Below are positions 30,188-38,536 of a stretch of DNA of 64,000 nt, in pieces (position 1 is the first letter of the stretch; each line of letters begins with the position of its first letter). The stretch covers positions 1 to 64,000 of the forward strand of contig NZ_CP186334.1 in assembly GCF_049347105.1 (NCBI RefSeq). The letters are read 5' to 3'. The translations under genes were made by a program, and so were the position numbers. The notes under the pieces were generated by a model, which saw only the letters and a list, made by a program, of their open reading frames with translations, was not told the DNA's origin and made no database searches. The stretch is from Gaoshiqia hydrogeniformans. Lineage in GTDB: Bacteria; Bacteroidota; Bacteroidia; Bacteroidales; Prolixibacteraceae.

Positions 30188-31312
30188 ATGATTATTGGAC
30201 TCCTGAAAGATGCTGCCCCCGAACGAAGGGTAGCCCTTTTCCCGGAACATGTGAAACACCTGATCTCCCTGAAAACTGAAATCTGGGTTGAACAGGGGGC
30301 CGGAGCCGGTGCGTTTGCGGCCGATGAAGCGTATGTGGAGGCCGGCGCCAGGGTGGTTTCGCGCGGGGAAGTATTGGAACACGCCGATCTGCTTGTTCAG
30401 GTTTCAGAGCCTGACAACAGTTTAGCCGACCACTTAAAACCTGAGCAAATCTGGCTGAGCGAATACAAGCCGCTGTGGAATACCGGGTTGGTTAAAAAGT
30501 TTGCAGAAAAAAAACTAACCAGCTTCAGCATGGATACCATTCCCCGTTCAACGCGGGCACAGGCAATGGATGTGCTTTCATCCCAATCTACTGTTTCCGG
30601 CTACAAGGCCGTGCTGGATGCAGCCATGCACCTGCCCACCTTTTTCCCGATGTTTATGTCGGCTGCCGGAACCATTCGCCCGGCTAACGTACTGGTACTG
30701 GGAGCAGGCGTTGCCGGCCTGCAGGCCATAGCCATAGCCCGCCGGATGGGGGCCCAGGTTGAAGCCTTTGACGTACGTTCGGCCGTGAAAGAAGAAGTGA
30801 TGAGCCTTGGCGCCCGCTTCGTGGAAGTGGAAGGCGCCAAAGAAGATGTTGCGGCGGGCGGTTACGCGGTAGAGCAAACCGACGAATACAAAAAACGTCA
30901 GCAGGAAGCCATTAACCGGCACGCCATAAAAGCCAACGTAGTTATTTGTACCGCCCAAATTCCTGGCCGAAAAGCACCTTTGTTGATTTCGAAAGAAGTG
31001 GTAGCCGGTATGCAGGCCGGTTCGGTCATTATCGACCTGGCTGCCTCAACCGGTGGCAACTGTGAACTCTCGGAAGACAACAAAACGGTGGTGAAACATG
31101 GCGTGACCATCATCGGACAATCGAACTACCCCGCCCAAATGCCCAAAGATGCCAGCAAGATGTTTGGAAAAAATGTCAGCAACTTCCTCGAACTGCTAAT
31201 TGCCGGCGACGGCAGCCTGAAACTGGACTTTAACGATGAAATCGTCCGCGGAACCTGTATTACCCACCAGGGCGAAATTTACAACGAACGTGTCAAATCT
31301 GTAATTGAATAA
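30188..31312 (+). CDS. pntA: NAD(P) transhydrogenase alpha subunit, NAD-binding part
   Basis: Part of the proton-translocating transhydrogenase, which uses proton-motive force to move hydride from NADH to NADP+. This 374-residue piece is the soluble domain I: alanine-dehydrogenase/PNT N-terminal region (GLLKDAAPERRVALFPE) and Rossmann domain with VLVLGAGVAGLQAIAIARRMGAQVEAFDVR (about 169-198), then DLAASTGGNCE. It lacks the membrane helices present in the fused E. coli PntA; these are on the next gene. First gene of a three-gene operon. Confidence 0.94.
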   Translation: MIIGLLKDAAPERRVALFPEHVKHLISLKTEIWVEQGAGAGAFAADEAYVEAGARVVSRGEVLEHADLLVQVSEPDNSLADHLKPEQIWLSEYKPLWNTGLVKKFAEKKLTSFSMDTIPRSTRAQAMDVLSSQSTVSGYKAVLDAAMHLPTFFPMFMSAAGTIRPANVLVLGAGVAGLQAIAIARRMGAQVEAFDVRSAVKEEVMSLGARFVEVEGAKEDVAAGGYAVEQTDEYKKRQQEAINRHAIKANVVICTAQIPGRKAPLLISKEVVAGMQAGSVIIDLAASTGGNCELSEDNKTVVKHGVTIIGQSNYPAQMPKDASKMFGKNVSNFLELLIAGDGSLKLDFNDEIVRGTCITHQGEIYNERVKSVIE

Positions 31313-31315
31313 GCT

Positions 31316-31639
31316 ATGGAACAAATACTTCAGTTTTTCTTTACTTACAAAGAAGCCATCTTCATCATTGCCCTGTCCGTTTTTCTGGGGATTGAGGTGA
31401 TTTCCAACGTGCCCTCGGTGCTGCACACGCCGCTTATGTCGGGCGCGAATGCCATCAGCGGCGTCATTATTATTGGCGGTATCATTCTGGTGGGCCATGC
31501 CGATGCGTCGCGTCTTTCTGCCGAACTCATCCTCGGCATACTGGCCGTCTTTTTCGGCACACTCAATGTTGTTGGCGGCTTTGTGGTCACCGACCGGATG
31601 CTCGAAATGTTTAAAAAGAAGAAAGGCAGGAGGGCATGA
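31316..31639 (+). CDS. NAD(P) transhydrogenase alpha subunit, membrane part
   Basis: A 107-residue protein with three or four membrane helices, equivalent to the C-terminal membrane part of a fused PntA. GIEVISNVPSVLHTPLMSGANAISG (about 23-47) is the conserved loop of domain II. It starts three bases after the previous gene and overlaps pntB by four bases (ATGA), so the three are translated together. Confidence 0.93.
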   Translation: MEQILQFFFTYKEAIFIIALSVFLGIEVISNVPSVLHTPLMSGANAISGVIIIGGIILVGHADASRLSAELILGILAVFFGTLNVVGGFVVTDRMLEMFKKKKGRRA

Positions 31640-33078
31640 TGGATCAAATAATCGGAACACTGGACGGTATGCCCTTTACCATTGGGGCAACCTTGCTTGA
31701 GTTGAGTTACCTGGCAGCCGCATTGCTGTTTGTTTTTGGCTTAAAATTATTGAGCCATCCGGATTCGGCACGCCGGGGAAATTTCTATGCCGCCTCGGGT
31801 ATGTTGCTGGGTATGCTGACTACCCTTTTGCTCCATAAAAACGGTGACGGAAGCGGGATCCCACTGGCAAATGTCTGGATCATTCTCGCCACCATCGGCC
31901 TTGGTTCGGCCGTTGGCTGGATAGTTGCCCGAAAAATAAAAATGACTGCGATGCCGCAACTGGTGTCGTTCTACAACGCTACCGGCGGCGCCGCCTCCAT
32001 GCTGGTGGCCCTGCTCGAATTTCCAAATGCCGATATGAATAACATCGGCTCGGTATTGGTCACCTTATTGGGATTAATTATCGGAGCGGTGGCATTCAGC
32101 GGCAGTATGATCGCCTACGGCAAACTCGACGGCAAGGTCGGTGATATCCGGTCGGGAATGATGAAATACATCAATATCATCTTGTTAATCGTAACCTTTG
32201 GCCTGGCCGCCTGGATGATGTTTTCGGGCCAAGCACCCACCGAACCGGATTGGGCCATCTACCTGCTCATGGGGCTTTCGCTCGTTTACGGGGTGATGTT
32301 TGTCATGCCGATCGGAGGAGCCGATATGCCTGTGGTGATCTCGCTGCTGAACAGTTTTACCGGGATTGCCGCGGCCATGGCAGGCTTTATTTATAACAAC
32401 CAGGCCATGATTTTGGGCGGAATTTTAGTTGGTGCAGCCGGAACAATCCTGACGGTACTCATGTGCAAAGCCATGAACCGGTCGCTGCTGAATGTGATTG
32501 TTGGTGCATTTGGAGGTGGCGGAACTGCCCGGGCCGGCGAGCAGGGTGAAATGAAAGAAATCACGATGAGCGATGCCGCCATCCTGATGAGTTACTCCCG
32601 TAGCGTGGTTATTGTTCCCGGTTACGGGTTGGCCGTGGCCCAGGCCCAGCATGCCTGCCGCGAGCTGGACGAGTTGCTGGCCTCGAAAGGGGTAAATGTA
32701 CGCTATGCCATTCACCCGGTTGCCGGACGCATGCCCGGACACATGAATGTCCTGCTGGCCGAAGCCGATGTGCCCTACGAACAACTGGTGGAGATGGAAT
32801 CGATTAACCCCGACATGCCCAATACAGACGTGGTAGTGGTGATTGGCGCCAACGACGTGGTTAACCCGGCAGCCATAACCGACCCGGGAAGCCCGATCGC
32901 CGGAATGCCGATTATCCGGGCACACGAGGCCAAAAATATCATTGTGATGAAACGCGGTCGCGGGAAAGGTTACGCGGGTATTGAAAACGAACTGTTCTTT
33001 GATCCCAAAACCCGGCTGTTATTCGGCAATGCCAAAGACACGTTACAAAAATTGAGCAATGAAATAAAAGCGCTCTGA
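31636..33078 (+). CDS. pntB: NAD(P) transhydrogenase beta subunit
   Basis: Beta subunit of the proton-translocating transhydrogenase, 480 residues. About nine membrane helices (20-270) form domain II, followed by the NADP-binding domain III (about 300-480) with PGYGLAVAQAQHAC, HPVAGRMPGHMNVLLAEA, VIGANDVVNPAA and MKRGRGKGYAGIENELFF. All parts of the enzyme are encoded by this operon. A strong terminator follows. Confidence 0.96.
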   Translation: MMDQIIGTLDGMPFTIGATLLELSYLAAALLFVFGLKLLSHPDSARRGNFYAASGMLLGMLTTLLLHKNGDGSGIPLANVWIILATIGLGSAVGWIVARKIKMTAMPQLVSFYNATGGAASMLVALLEFPNADMNNIGSVLVTLLGLIIGAVAFSGSMIAYGKLDGKVGDIRSGMMKYINIILLIVTFGLAAWMMFSGQAPTEPDWAIYLLMGLSLVYGVMFVMPIGGADMPVVISLLNSFTGIAAAMAGFIYNNQAMILGGILVGAAGTILTVLMCKAMNRSLLNVIVGAFGGGGTARAGEQGEMKEITMSDAAILMSYSRSVVIVPGYGLAVAQAQHACRELDELLASKGVNVRYAIHPVAGRMPGHMNVLLAEADVPYEQLVEMESINPDMPNTDVVVVIGANDVVNPAAITDPGSPIAGMPIIRAHEAKNIIVMKRGRGKGYAGIENELFFDPKTRLLFGNAKDTLQKLSNEIKAL

Positions 33079-33142
33079 TTTTTATTCCGCGAAACAGTGA
33101 TGTTGACAAGTGGAGTGCAAAAACAAACGATAAAACATATAG

Positions 33143-33191
33143 CGAAGCAGTCTGGTTACGATTTTTTTAACAGATTGCTTCGTCTTTTTTA
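33143..33191 (+). terminator. pnt operon terminator
   Basis: CGAAGCAGTCTG (33143-33154) pairs with CAGATTGCTTCG (33171-33182) over 12 positions with one G-U pair, followed by a run of T residues. It lies 65 bases after pntB. Confidence 0.88.
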
Positions 33192-33247
33192 TACCACAGG
33201 GATGAAGTCACTATCACTTCACCGGGCTCCCCGTCAACTCAAACACC

Positions 33248-33838
33248 TTACCTTAGCCGGTAAGCAATTCCGATATGAACATTAATAGCCGAAATCTTCT
33301 GTTCCGACTCAACACCGTACGTCTTGAACTTTGGTTTTGCCGAAAAATAGTCGGCATTGACTAATAAGCTCCATTTTTCGGTAAAGTGATACCGAAGCGA
33401 TGCGCCAAGGTCCCAGCCAAATCCTTCTCCGTCCTCTTTTCCGAAATCATTCGGCTCAAACCTCGCTGAAACAAGCCCGACCATCCATTTCAGGTCAAGA
33501 TCCACCCGTCCGCTTAGCGGCATCGACATCATCGGTCCGGCCATCAGGCTGCCATAAGCCCAGTCGCCATCGATGCCGTACATGTCAAAATTATGGGCAG
33601 AACCCGACCATAATCCTGCAATCCCAAAGTTTTCTCCGAATTTGTACCCAAAATTGACCAGGCAAAGATTCAATCCGATTTTGGCAAAACCACCTTCATC
33701 AACTGATTTGCCGGCAAAATCGCCAACCGGAAAGGCTGGTCCCAGGCTTAAGCCAATATAGCCTTTTCGCTCCGTGCCCTGCCCAAAAAGGCCCACGCTC
33801 AAGGCAATCAAAACCAGTAAACACATTGCATTTTTCAT
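33248..33838 (-). CDS. outer-membrane beta-barrel protein
   Basis: A 196-residue protein with a signal peptide (about 1-20) and alternating amphipathic strands typical of eight-stranded OmpA/OmpX-like or porin-family barrels: GYIGLSLGPAFPVGDFAG, AKIGLNLCLVNFGYKFGENFGIAG, and a C-terminal strand VHIGIAYRLR ending in Arg rather than Phe. Small barrels of this kind are common in Bacteroidota; no function can be assigned. It is convergent with pntB and monocistronic. Confidence 0.78.
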   Translation of the reverse strand: MKNAMCLLVLIALSVGLFGQGTERKGYIGLSLGPAFPVGDFAGKSVDEGGFAKIGLNLCLVNFGYKFGENFGIAGLWSGSAHNFDMYGIDGDWAYGSLMAGPMMSMPLSGRVDLDLKWMVGLVSARFEPNDFGKEDGEGFGWDLGASLRYHFTEKWSLLVNADYFSAKPKFKTYGVESEQKISAINVHIGIAYRLR

Positions 33839-34018
33839 GGTGATACGATTTAGTTTCCCTACTCATCTGGCTTTTCGGTTTCGCCCCGTTTTTGAATGTG
33901 GAGTCCGGACTCCATGATACGAATAAGTCCTGTCCCGGTGTTCGTGCCCGGGTTATATACGCAGATTATCCGGAAATGCTGCATATTCCGGATGCTTTTT
34001 AACAAGTGTCAGAAAATG

Positions 34019-35101
34019 TTAGCGTGATTGGTTTTCAATCTCCAGAAACATCTGTTTGAAACAATTCGACGGGGTATTGACCGAGGTGTCGGCCGTATTG
34101 TAAAATTCGTTTAAGAATGCCCCCGCTCCCGACCAAACCGTTTGCATCATCCCCTGGTAGCGTTCTTTCATCACCTCGGTGGCCGATTGCCTGAACTGAT
34201 ACAGGTCGCGGGTTTGCAGTACCGCATTCTTCGGGTTCCTCCACGGGCAGGTGATTACCTGAAAACCTTTCATGGCAAAATACACGGCCGATTTATCCGG
34301 ACGCTCGTAATGCCAGTTGCAAATCATCACTTCTTTCGAAATCAAGTCAATAGCGCGATGAGTTTCGTTCATACTGGCTTCCCACATGCCCATGCCGGTT
34401 GTTTTACCATCGAGCAGGCGGTCGCCCCAGATCCACAACTGCCGGTTGCTTTGCGCCAGGTGGTTTCGAATTTTATTGACCTCCCCGGCAAATAGTTCCG
34501 CTTTGTCGCGACCGCTGCAGCGTGGGCATTTATCGTCGCCCAGGTAAAACACCTCATCCATCCCGGCATGGAACGCATCGGCTTCAAACACCCCGCAAAT
34601 TTCATCAACCAGGTCAAAAACCACCCCGTGTACCTCCGGGTGAAGCGGGCAATAACTTTTGCAATACAGCCCGTCGGCATTCGGCCATTCATATTTTTCG
34701 GGCAATTGCACATGCGGCGTTTCGTCGAACTGCGGGTATACTTTTAACAAATTACCCGGTACCGAAGCCCACGACTGATGTCCCAGCAAGTTGATCTGCG
34801 GAATCAGCCGAATATTGTTTTTCCGGCAAACCTCCACCAGTCTTTTCACCTCCGGTTCCGATAATGCCTTTTCATCGCGCAATTCGGGATGACTTTTGAA
34901 TTGATAATTATAGTCAACCCTCAGCACCAGCACATTTACCCGGCGGGGAGCCAGTTCCTCATCGACAAAACGCACAAAACGATCGAGTTCACCGACCTTG
35001 GGCGCAGCGATACAAAAACCGCGTACCGGTAAAAACTCCTGCCCCGGACTTACGGTAACCAAACCCAATAAAATGGCCAAAAAGAAAAATAGTTGTTTCA
35101 T
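34019..35101 (-). CDS. GH20-type glycoside hydrolase
   Basis: A 360-residue exported protein with a signal peptide (about 1-20) and a TIM barrel that resembles the catalytic domain of family 20 beta-hexosaminidases. The paired acids that drive substrate-assisted catalysis are seen in FHAGMDEVFYLG (Asp182-Glu183). Downstream features are QLWIWGDRLL, WHYERP and TCPWRNPK. It lacks the N-terminal alpha/beta domain common in chitobiases. N-acetylhexosamine-containing glycans are the expected substrates. The spacer downstream (33839-34018) contains an ATCCGGAA/TTCCGGAT hairpin at 33968-33993. Confidence 0.82.
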   Translation of the reverse strand: MKQLFFFLAILLGLVTVSPGQEFLPVRGFCIAAPKVGELDRFVRFVDEELAPRRVNVLVLRVDYNYQFKSHPELRDEKALSEPEVKRLVEVCRKNNIRLIPQINLLGHQSWASVPGNLLKVYPQFDETPHVQLPEKYEWPNADGLYCKSYCPLHPEVHGVVFDLVDEICGVFEADAFHAGMDEVFYLGDDKCPRCSGRDKAELFAGEVNKIRNHLAQSNRQLWIWGDRLLDGKTTGMGMWEASMNETHRAIDLISKEVMICNWHYERPDKSAVYFAMKGFQVITCPWRNPKNAVLQTRDLYQFRQSATEVMKERYQGMMQTVWSGAGAFLNEFYNTADTSVNTPSNCFKQMFLEIENQSR

Positions 35102-35184
35102 CTTGTCGCTAATTTATCAAAAAAAAAACTGACAATGAAATACCGCATTGAAAAAAAGCGTATCCGAACCGCAATGACCGAAAA

Positions 35185-35358
35185 AACGGAGACGGGAGAA
35201 CGGAGAACGGACAACGGTAGCAAGCCGCCTTTCACTTTGTTACTTTGCCACTCAGGCACTTTGGCACTCAGGTACTTCTTTAACGCATAGAACGCCATGA
35301 AGCCGCAAAGTTTCGCAGAGAGCAATTCCATGCCCCATGCCCCATGCCCCAAGCTCGG
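35185..35358 (+). repeat. dispersed composite repeat, copy 1
   Basis: A module of about 175 bp built from short repeated words: GGAGAACGGAGAACGGACAACGG, then GCAAGCCGCC, ACTTTGCCACTCAGGCACTT, TTTAACGCATAGAACGCCATG, AAGCCGCAAAG and CATGCCCCATGCCCCATGC. The same order of words occurs in a second partial copy at 35374-35500 and inverted at 43286-43458. It does not encode a plausible protein. Confidence 0.8.
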
Positions 35359-35373
35359 TGCTGCAATGATCGA

Positions 35374-35500
35374 TTAACGGAGAAGGGAGAATGGAGAATG
35401 GAGAACGGACAACGGTAGCAAGTCGCCTTTTACTTTGGTACTTTGCCACTCAGGTACTCAGGTCTTTTTTAACGCGGAGAAGCCGCAAAGTTTTGCAAGG
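35374..35500 (+). repeat. dispersed composite repeat, copy 2 (partial)
   Basis: Second copy of the module at 35185-35358 in the same orientation: TTAACGGAGAAGGGAGAATG, GGAGAACGGACAACGGTAGC, AAGTCGCCTTTTACTTTGGT, CACTCAGGTACTCAGG and AACGCGGAGAAGCCGCAAAG. It lacks the final CATGCCCC part. Confidence 0.8.
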
Positions 35501-35567
35501 GGTACCCCCTCCCTCGTCCTGGCGTTAGCGGCAGGAACGTCCTGGATATCGCCGCGCCTGTACATGC

Positions 35568-35703
35568 TTTTTGTCCTTATAAGGTCAGGCATCGTGTACA
35601 AGGCTTCCAGGGTGTCTGACCAAGGCTGTGAGTCACCCTCATCAAGGCTGTCAGCCTCCCTATCCTTATAAGGCCAGGCGGTCTGACCTTATAAGGACAA
35701 AAA
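35568..35703. mobile_element. MITE-like 136-bp inverted-repeat element
   Basis: Perfect 21-bp terminal inverted repeats run from 35568 to 35588 (TTTTTGTCCTTATAAGG...) and from 35683 to 35703. Each contains the palindrome CCTTATAAGG, and a third internal copy lies at 35664-35673. The interior has related words (AAGGCTTCCAGGGTGTC, AAGGCTGTGAGTCACCC, AAGGCTGTCAGCCTCCC) and no coding frame. No clear target-site duplication is visible. A miniature transposable element is the best reading; a large double-stranded RNA hairpin or bidirectional terminator is possible. Confidence 0.6.
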
Positions 35704-35733
35704 ATCATTACCGGGATTCGTTGATGATTGCCG

Positions 35734-36279
35734 CTATATTTTACCGACAATCCGCTGTATGGTATTCCAGCTGCGGGTGGTGATGTTCTTTCCGAATAGT
35801 TGTTCCAGGGCGTCCATCCCTTTCGGAGTTTGCGTTACGGAAAGATCAAGTAGACTGCATACTGTTTTGCCCCTGATTTCGAGGATGCAGAAAGACTGAT
35901 CGTCGGAAAACCAGGGTGTATTTAATCGGATGGAGGGAGCCTGTTTCAGAAAGGAGAGGTAAAAGCGGGTATTTTTTGTTCCTTCCACATGCTGAAAGGG
36001 ATTGTCGGTTGTTAACGCAAAAATGTCGCTATCATCGCGGACCATTACCGGAACCGGAAAACCAAAAACCCGTTCCAGATGTGTGCCGATACGGTCTTCC
36101 ACTTCTTCGGCCGGAGCCGAAGAGGCATCAAAAATAACGTTTCCCGAGTTAAGTACGGTACTGATATTTCTAAAGCCGATTTTTTCCAGTTCCCTGCTAA
36201 GCTCAGCCATGGGTACTTTATGGTGTCCGCCAATGTTAATTCCCCGAAGCAAGGCAAGCTGTCTGCTTGTTTTATTCAT
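35734..36279 (-). CDS. DUF1697 family protein
   Basis: A 181-residue cytoplasmic protein of the DUF1697 family (YdbC-like two-domain alpha/beta fold). Typical features are the N-terminal LALLRGINIGGHHKVPMAELSRELEKIGFRNISTVLNSGNVIF and the central GFPVPVMVRDDSDI, then TRSWNTIQRI at the C-terminus. No enzymatic activity is established. It stands alone, downstream of a spacer full of repeats. Confidence 0.9.
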   Translation of the reverse strand: MNKTSRQLALLRGINIGGHHKVPMAELSRELEKIGFRNISTVLNSGNVIFDASSAPAEEVEDRIGTHLERVFGFPVPVMVRDDSDIFALTTDNPFQHVEGTKNTRFYLSFLKQAPSIRLNTPWFSDDQSFCILEIRGKTVCSLLDLSVTQTPKGMDALEQLFGKNITTRSWNTIQRIVGKI

Positions 36280-36366
36280 TTTATTACAGATTTGTTAGCG
36301 TTGTTCACGTTATTTCCCGGGTCATCCGGTTAGCCGTCAAATCAATTTTTATATACGGGAACATTT

Positions 36367-36897
36367 TTAAGGCAGATTTAGTTTCCACTTCAACAAAATT
36401 CCGGTATCGCCAACCTGTGTAAACTTATTTTTTCTCAATACCGAAAAAGAAGCAAGATTGTTCTTTTCGGTCGATGCCGTTACCGACCTGACACCAGGTT
36501 GAGCTGTTGCCCAGGCAATGATCGCGCCGACCGCTTCGGTCATAAAACCCTTATTCCTGAAATCAGCGTAGGTCCCGTAACCGATTTCAATTTCGCCTTC
36601 GGCATTGGGCTCGCCCATGATGCACAAATCACCGACCATCTGATTGTCGTTTTTTGAAATTACGGTCCAGAGCGTGGAGTACAAATAGTTTTTCGTTCGA
36701 TCAGCAACGTTTGGGATGATGGTCTGTTCCAGCGCGTCTTTCAGCTCGGGTGAAATGATTTGCGTTGATGCCTGAAGCTTCAACTCCTTTTCCAGCGAGT
36801 GGTCAGCTTTCAGGTATTTTAGCAACTGAAGGTAAGTTAACGGCTTTAATATGAGCCGTTCAGTCTCTATTCTGTTTGTTCCGGCAGTCCTGTTCAT
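36367..36897 (-). CDS. GNAT-family N-acetyltransferase
   Basis: A 176-residue acetyltransferase of the RimJ/RimL type. N-terminal TERLILKPLTYLQLLKYL, the core sheet with MVGDLCIMGEPNAEGEIEIGYGTYADFRNKGFMTEAVGAIIAWA (acetyl-CoA loop RNKGFM), then NLASFSVLRKNKFTQVG. Acceptor is unknown. Its start overlaps the stop of the SDR gene by four bases, so the two are coupled. Confidence 0.88.
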   Translation of the reverse strand: MNRTAGTNRIETERLILKPLTYLQLLKYLKADHSLEKELKLQASTQIISPELKDALEQTIIPNVADRTKNYLYSTLWTVISKNDNQMVGDLCIMGEPNAEGEIEIGYGTYADFRNKGFMTEAVGAIIAWATAQPGVRSVTASTEKNNLASFSVLRKNKFTQVGDTGILLKWKLNLP

Positions 36898-37706
36898 CGC
36901 AGTTGTCCCAGCATGATCCGGTCGAACAATTTATCTGATAAAATTTTCCGCAGGAATAAAATAAGTTTTGCCCCGGTCCCTGCCGTATAGCGTGTTTTTG
37001 GTTTTTTCGACCGGATGGCTTTCACAATCACCCGGGCCACCACCACCGGCTCAGATCCCCGGCGATAAACCCGCGCAAGCAGCCTGATATGTTTGGATGC
37101 AGAATCTTTATAGGCGGTATGCCCGGATACGTTTGCCAGATTTTCGCCGGCAACAACATCCCATTCTGTTTTTATGGCGCCCGGTTGAATAATCACCACA
37201 TCAATTCCAAATTGTTTTAGTTCCATCCGCAGGCAATCGCTGAATCCCTCAAGGGCGTACTTGGTGGCATGATACCAGGCGCCGTGCGGTTCGCCAAATT
37301 TTCCGCCCATCGACGAGATGTTGATAATGCGTCCCGCCTTCCGCTCCCTCATTTGCGGAAGCACCAGTTGAATCAGATGCGCCGGTCCAAACAAATTGAC
37401 ATCAAACTGGTACTTTGCCTCGCTCATGGGCACATCTTCAACAGCGCCATACGAACCGTAACCGGCATTGTTGATCAAAATATCGATCCGATGTTCCGCA
37501 TCCATTATTCCACGGATACCTTCGCTTACCGAGGCTTCGTTCGTCACATCCATTTCCAGCAAATGAACGCCTGCTTCTTTCAAATCCTGCATCTTCTCCA
37601 TCCGCCGGGAGGCACCATAAACAATATAGCCTTGCTGAACCAGCAGCCTGGCCGTCTCCCTGCCAATTCCGGATGATGCGCCGGTTACGAATACCACCTT
37701 TCCCAT
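36894..37706 (-). CDS. short-chain dehydrogenase/reductase
   Basis: Classical SDR oxidoreductase. Numbering from ATG 37706 (270 residues): cofactor motif TGASSGIG (8-15), NNAGYGSYG, catalytic Ser in INISSMGGK and Tyr-x3-Lys in YHATKYALEGFSD. The Arg residues after the first glycine motif favour NADP(H). Substrate is unknown. An in-frame ATG 14 codons upstream is possible. It is first in a two-gene operon with the GNAT gene. Confidence 0.9.
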   Translation of the reverse strand: MGKVVFVTGASSGIGRETARLLVQQGYIVYGASRRMEKMQDLKEAGVHLLEMDVTNEASVSEGIRGIMDAEHRIDILINNAGYGSYGAVEDVPMSEAKYQFDVNLFGPAHLIQLVLPQMRERKAGRIINISSMGGKFGEPHGAWYHATKYALEGFSDCLRMELKQFGIDVVIIQPGAIKTEWDVVAGENLANVSGHTAYKDSASKHIRLLARVYRRGSEPVVVARVIVKAIRSKKPKTRYTAGTGAKLILFLRKILSDKLFDRIMLGQLR

Positions 37707-37765
37707 TTTTTGCGCCTTTATGCGGTTAAAGCCACCTGTTTCAAGCATCTGCTGTTATAACCGCT

Positions 37766-38503
37766 TTATTCGTTTCTAATATAATCCCACTCAATCAAAA
37801 TCACTTTTGAAATACTTTTCTCTTTTGGATTTAAATCAATCAGGCCAAAATTAAACCCCACCCCTGTTATTGGTATGACTTCATCTGCTACCTCCAATTT
37901 GTCACTCTCCATATCCAAAAACGAAAAGTTCTTTCTATTGGAACTATATTCAATCCCCGAAATCCCGTTCAACTTCAGGTTGGCGGTTTTTGCAATGATT
38001 TCTGCTTTCACAGTAGCATCTTCTATTGCTTTTTCAAGCGCCAGTTTCCTGATTTTTTCTTTCTGCAACTCAGAAAATTCAAAACGGATCTGGTAGTTTA
38101 AGTTTAAGCCTTCGTTGCTCAGGCTTTTTAAGAGGTTTTGAGAAAATTCGTTTGAAAAAACCGATTCTATTTCAAACTTAATATTTGAGAAAAAGCCAAC
38201 ACTCTCTCGTTCCATTCCTGTCCAATTGTATTCCTCGCTTATATTCATTTCTTCTGACTCAATTTCATGAGGATCAATGCCATTTTTTTCAAATACGCTC
38301 TTCAACTCGGTTAATGAGGAAAGTGATTTTTCAAAACAGGCTTTGTAACTTTTGTCCTTGACGATTAAGTTGGCAGATACAATAATTAATTCAGGTTTTT
38401 CTTTGATTCTTGCGATTCCCTCAATCGAGATCTTTTGGGATGATTGTGCAAAACTTTCACAAGCCCAAATGATGATGATTAGCAGAAAGAAGGTTGTTCT
38501 CAT
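37766..38503 (-). CDS. SIMPL (DUF541) domain periplasmic protein
   Basis: A 245-residue exported protein with a signal peptide (about 1-19) and the SIMPL domain: ISIEGIARIKEKPELIIVSANLIVKDKSY, a long helical middle with LALEKAIEDATVKAEIIAKTANLKL, and a C-terminal strand. Family members form multimeric channels or assemblies in the periplasm with no firm function. The codons are more AT-rich than in neighbouring genes. Confidence 0.85.
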   Translation of the reverse strand: MRTTFFLLIIIIWACESFAQSSQKISIEGIARIKEKPELIIVSANLIVKDKSYKACFEKSLSSLTELKSVFEKNGIDPHEIESEEMNISEEYNWTGMERESVGFFSNIKFEIESVFSNEFSQNLLKSLSNEGLNLNYQIRFEFSELQKEKIRKLALEKAIEDATVKAEIIAKTANLKLNGISGIEYSSNRKNFSFLDMESDKLEVADEVIPITGVGFNFGLIDLNPKEKSISKVILIEWDYIRNE

Positions 38504-38536
38504 ATTGCGGTTGTTTGGTCCTTATGAATATCTATC

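Noticed and set aside
33968..33993. Terminator of the GH20 gene
   Set aside because: The hairpin is perfect, but its T-run is on the plus strand while the gene is on the minus strand.
35185..35500. Small proteins encoded in the composite repeats
   Set aside because: Open frames differ between the copies, have repetitive composition and no conserved start.
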